This document shows, in pieces, positions 63,958 to 64,000 of a stretch of DNA of 64,000 nucleotides. The notes beneath the pieces are model-generated. The model saw nothing but the letters and a program-made list of their open reading frames with translations, was not told where the DNA came from and did no database searches. This DNA is from a bacterium Scap17 (lineage in GTDB: Bacteria > Pseudomonadota > Gammaproteobacteria > Pseudomonadales > Halomonadaceae): the NCBI GenBank assembly GCA_013376735.1, contig VINJ01000001.1:558001-622000 (forward strand), in the 5' to 3' direction. Numbering within the stretch: position 1 is the first letter of the stretch; each line of letters starts with the position of its first letter. A program made the translations under genes and the position numbers.

Positions 63958-64000
63958 TTCAGGTGGTCTCCCAGCAGCCAGTCGAGCACGGCGTCCATGC
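63954..64000 (-). CDS. ycjX: YcjX family GTP-binding protein, C-terminal end only
   Basis: The last 14 codons (MDAVLDWLLGDHLK, then TGA) are open to the window edge and overlap the ycjF start by ATGA. The sequence fits the C terminus of YcjX, the P-loop ATPase/GTPase-like partner of YcjF. Identification rests mostly on the ycjF neighbour, since only 14 residues are seen. Confidence 0.6.
   Translation of the reverse strand, partial: MDAVLDWLLGDHLK

Overview
The window is a GC-rich gammaproteobacterial chromosome segment, densely coding. Its gene families (sdhCDAB-sucAB-lpd-sucCD opposite gltA, recC-recB-recD fused by overlaps, NosP/NahK-type signalling, an ExaC-type aldehyde dehydrogenase, cydDC, YcjX/YcjF) and acidic, low-complexity protein insertions suggest a marine or halophilic member of the Halomonadaceae (Halomonas/Cobetia-like). 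That placement is inference from protein families, not from a search. There is no prophage, insertion sequence, CRISPR array or rRNA operon; the two RNA genes recognisable on sight are tRNA-Ala(GGC) and tRNA-Glu(UUC).

Layout. 1-18.1 kb: the end of an MFS transporter, the recCBD operon, a NosP-like FIST sensor overlapping a hybrid histidine kinase, an Nramp metal transporter, a NarL-type regulator and an ExaC-like aldehyde dehydrogenase. 18.2-26.6 kb: small metabolic and stress genes (FMN-binding stress protein, CreA, DOPA-dioxygenase-like, TauE/SafE exporter, aspartoacylase-like enzyme, POT peptide transporter, dusA) and a TetR regulator divergent from an AhpD/CMD-type gene with a dense operator region. 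26.6-27.5 kb: a protein-free stretch with two tandem, related, Fur-box-preceded small RNA genes. 27.5-36.6 kb: corA, a LysR gene, an SDR, cydDC, gltX and the two tRNAs. 36.6-37.1 kb: a non-coding interval with DnaA boxes. 37.1-51.7 kb: a hydroxyacid dehydrogenase, gltA, and the divergent TCA cluster sdhCDAB-sucAB-lpd-sucCD. 51.9-64 kb: a periplasmic DUF302 protein, glpQ, a three-gene envelope operon (flippase-like protein, DUF2334, GT4 glycosyltransferase), a small membrane protein, rnb, an NAD(P)-binding protein, a Gfo/Idh/MocA oxidoreductase and ycjF with the end of ycjX.

Main discovery. The 26.6-27.25 kb interval encodes two about 115-126 nt RNAs, each with a near-palindromic Fur-type box abutting a good sigma70 promoter (TTGACG, 17-bp spacer, TATTCT or TAATCT), a conserved hairpin whose stem shows a compensatory change, and an intrinsic terminator with six U. 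Both carry an ACGGUC-containing linker complementary to the ribosome-binding site and GTG start of sdhC, 12 kb away in the same window; the second copy can form 15 base pairs there with one mismatch and one bulge. By sequence and logic this is a tandem iron-sparing sRNA pair analogous to RyhB and PrrF1/PrrF2, apparently of different sequence, with sdhCDAB as a predicted target. A decayed third copy appears to lie between them.

How the genes fit together. gltA, sdhCDAB, sucAB-lpd and sucCD supply most of the oxidative TCA cycle from a shared divergent promoter region, with hairpins in several intercistronic gaps. The predicted sRNAs would lower the iron-rich succinate dehydrogenase under iron limitation. 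RecBCD provides double-strand-break repair. NosP/NahK, the NarL-type regulator and ExaC resemble parts of the Pseudomonas alcohol-oxidation/biofilm regulatory region.
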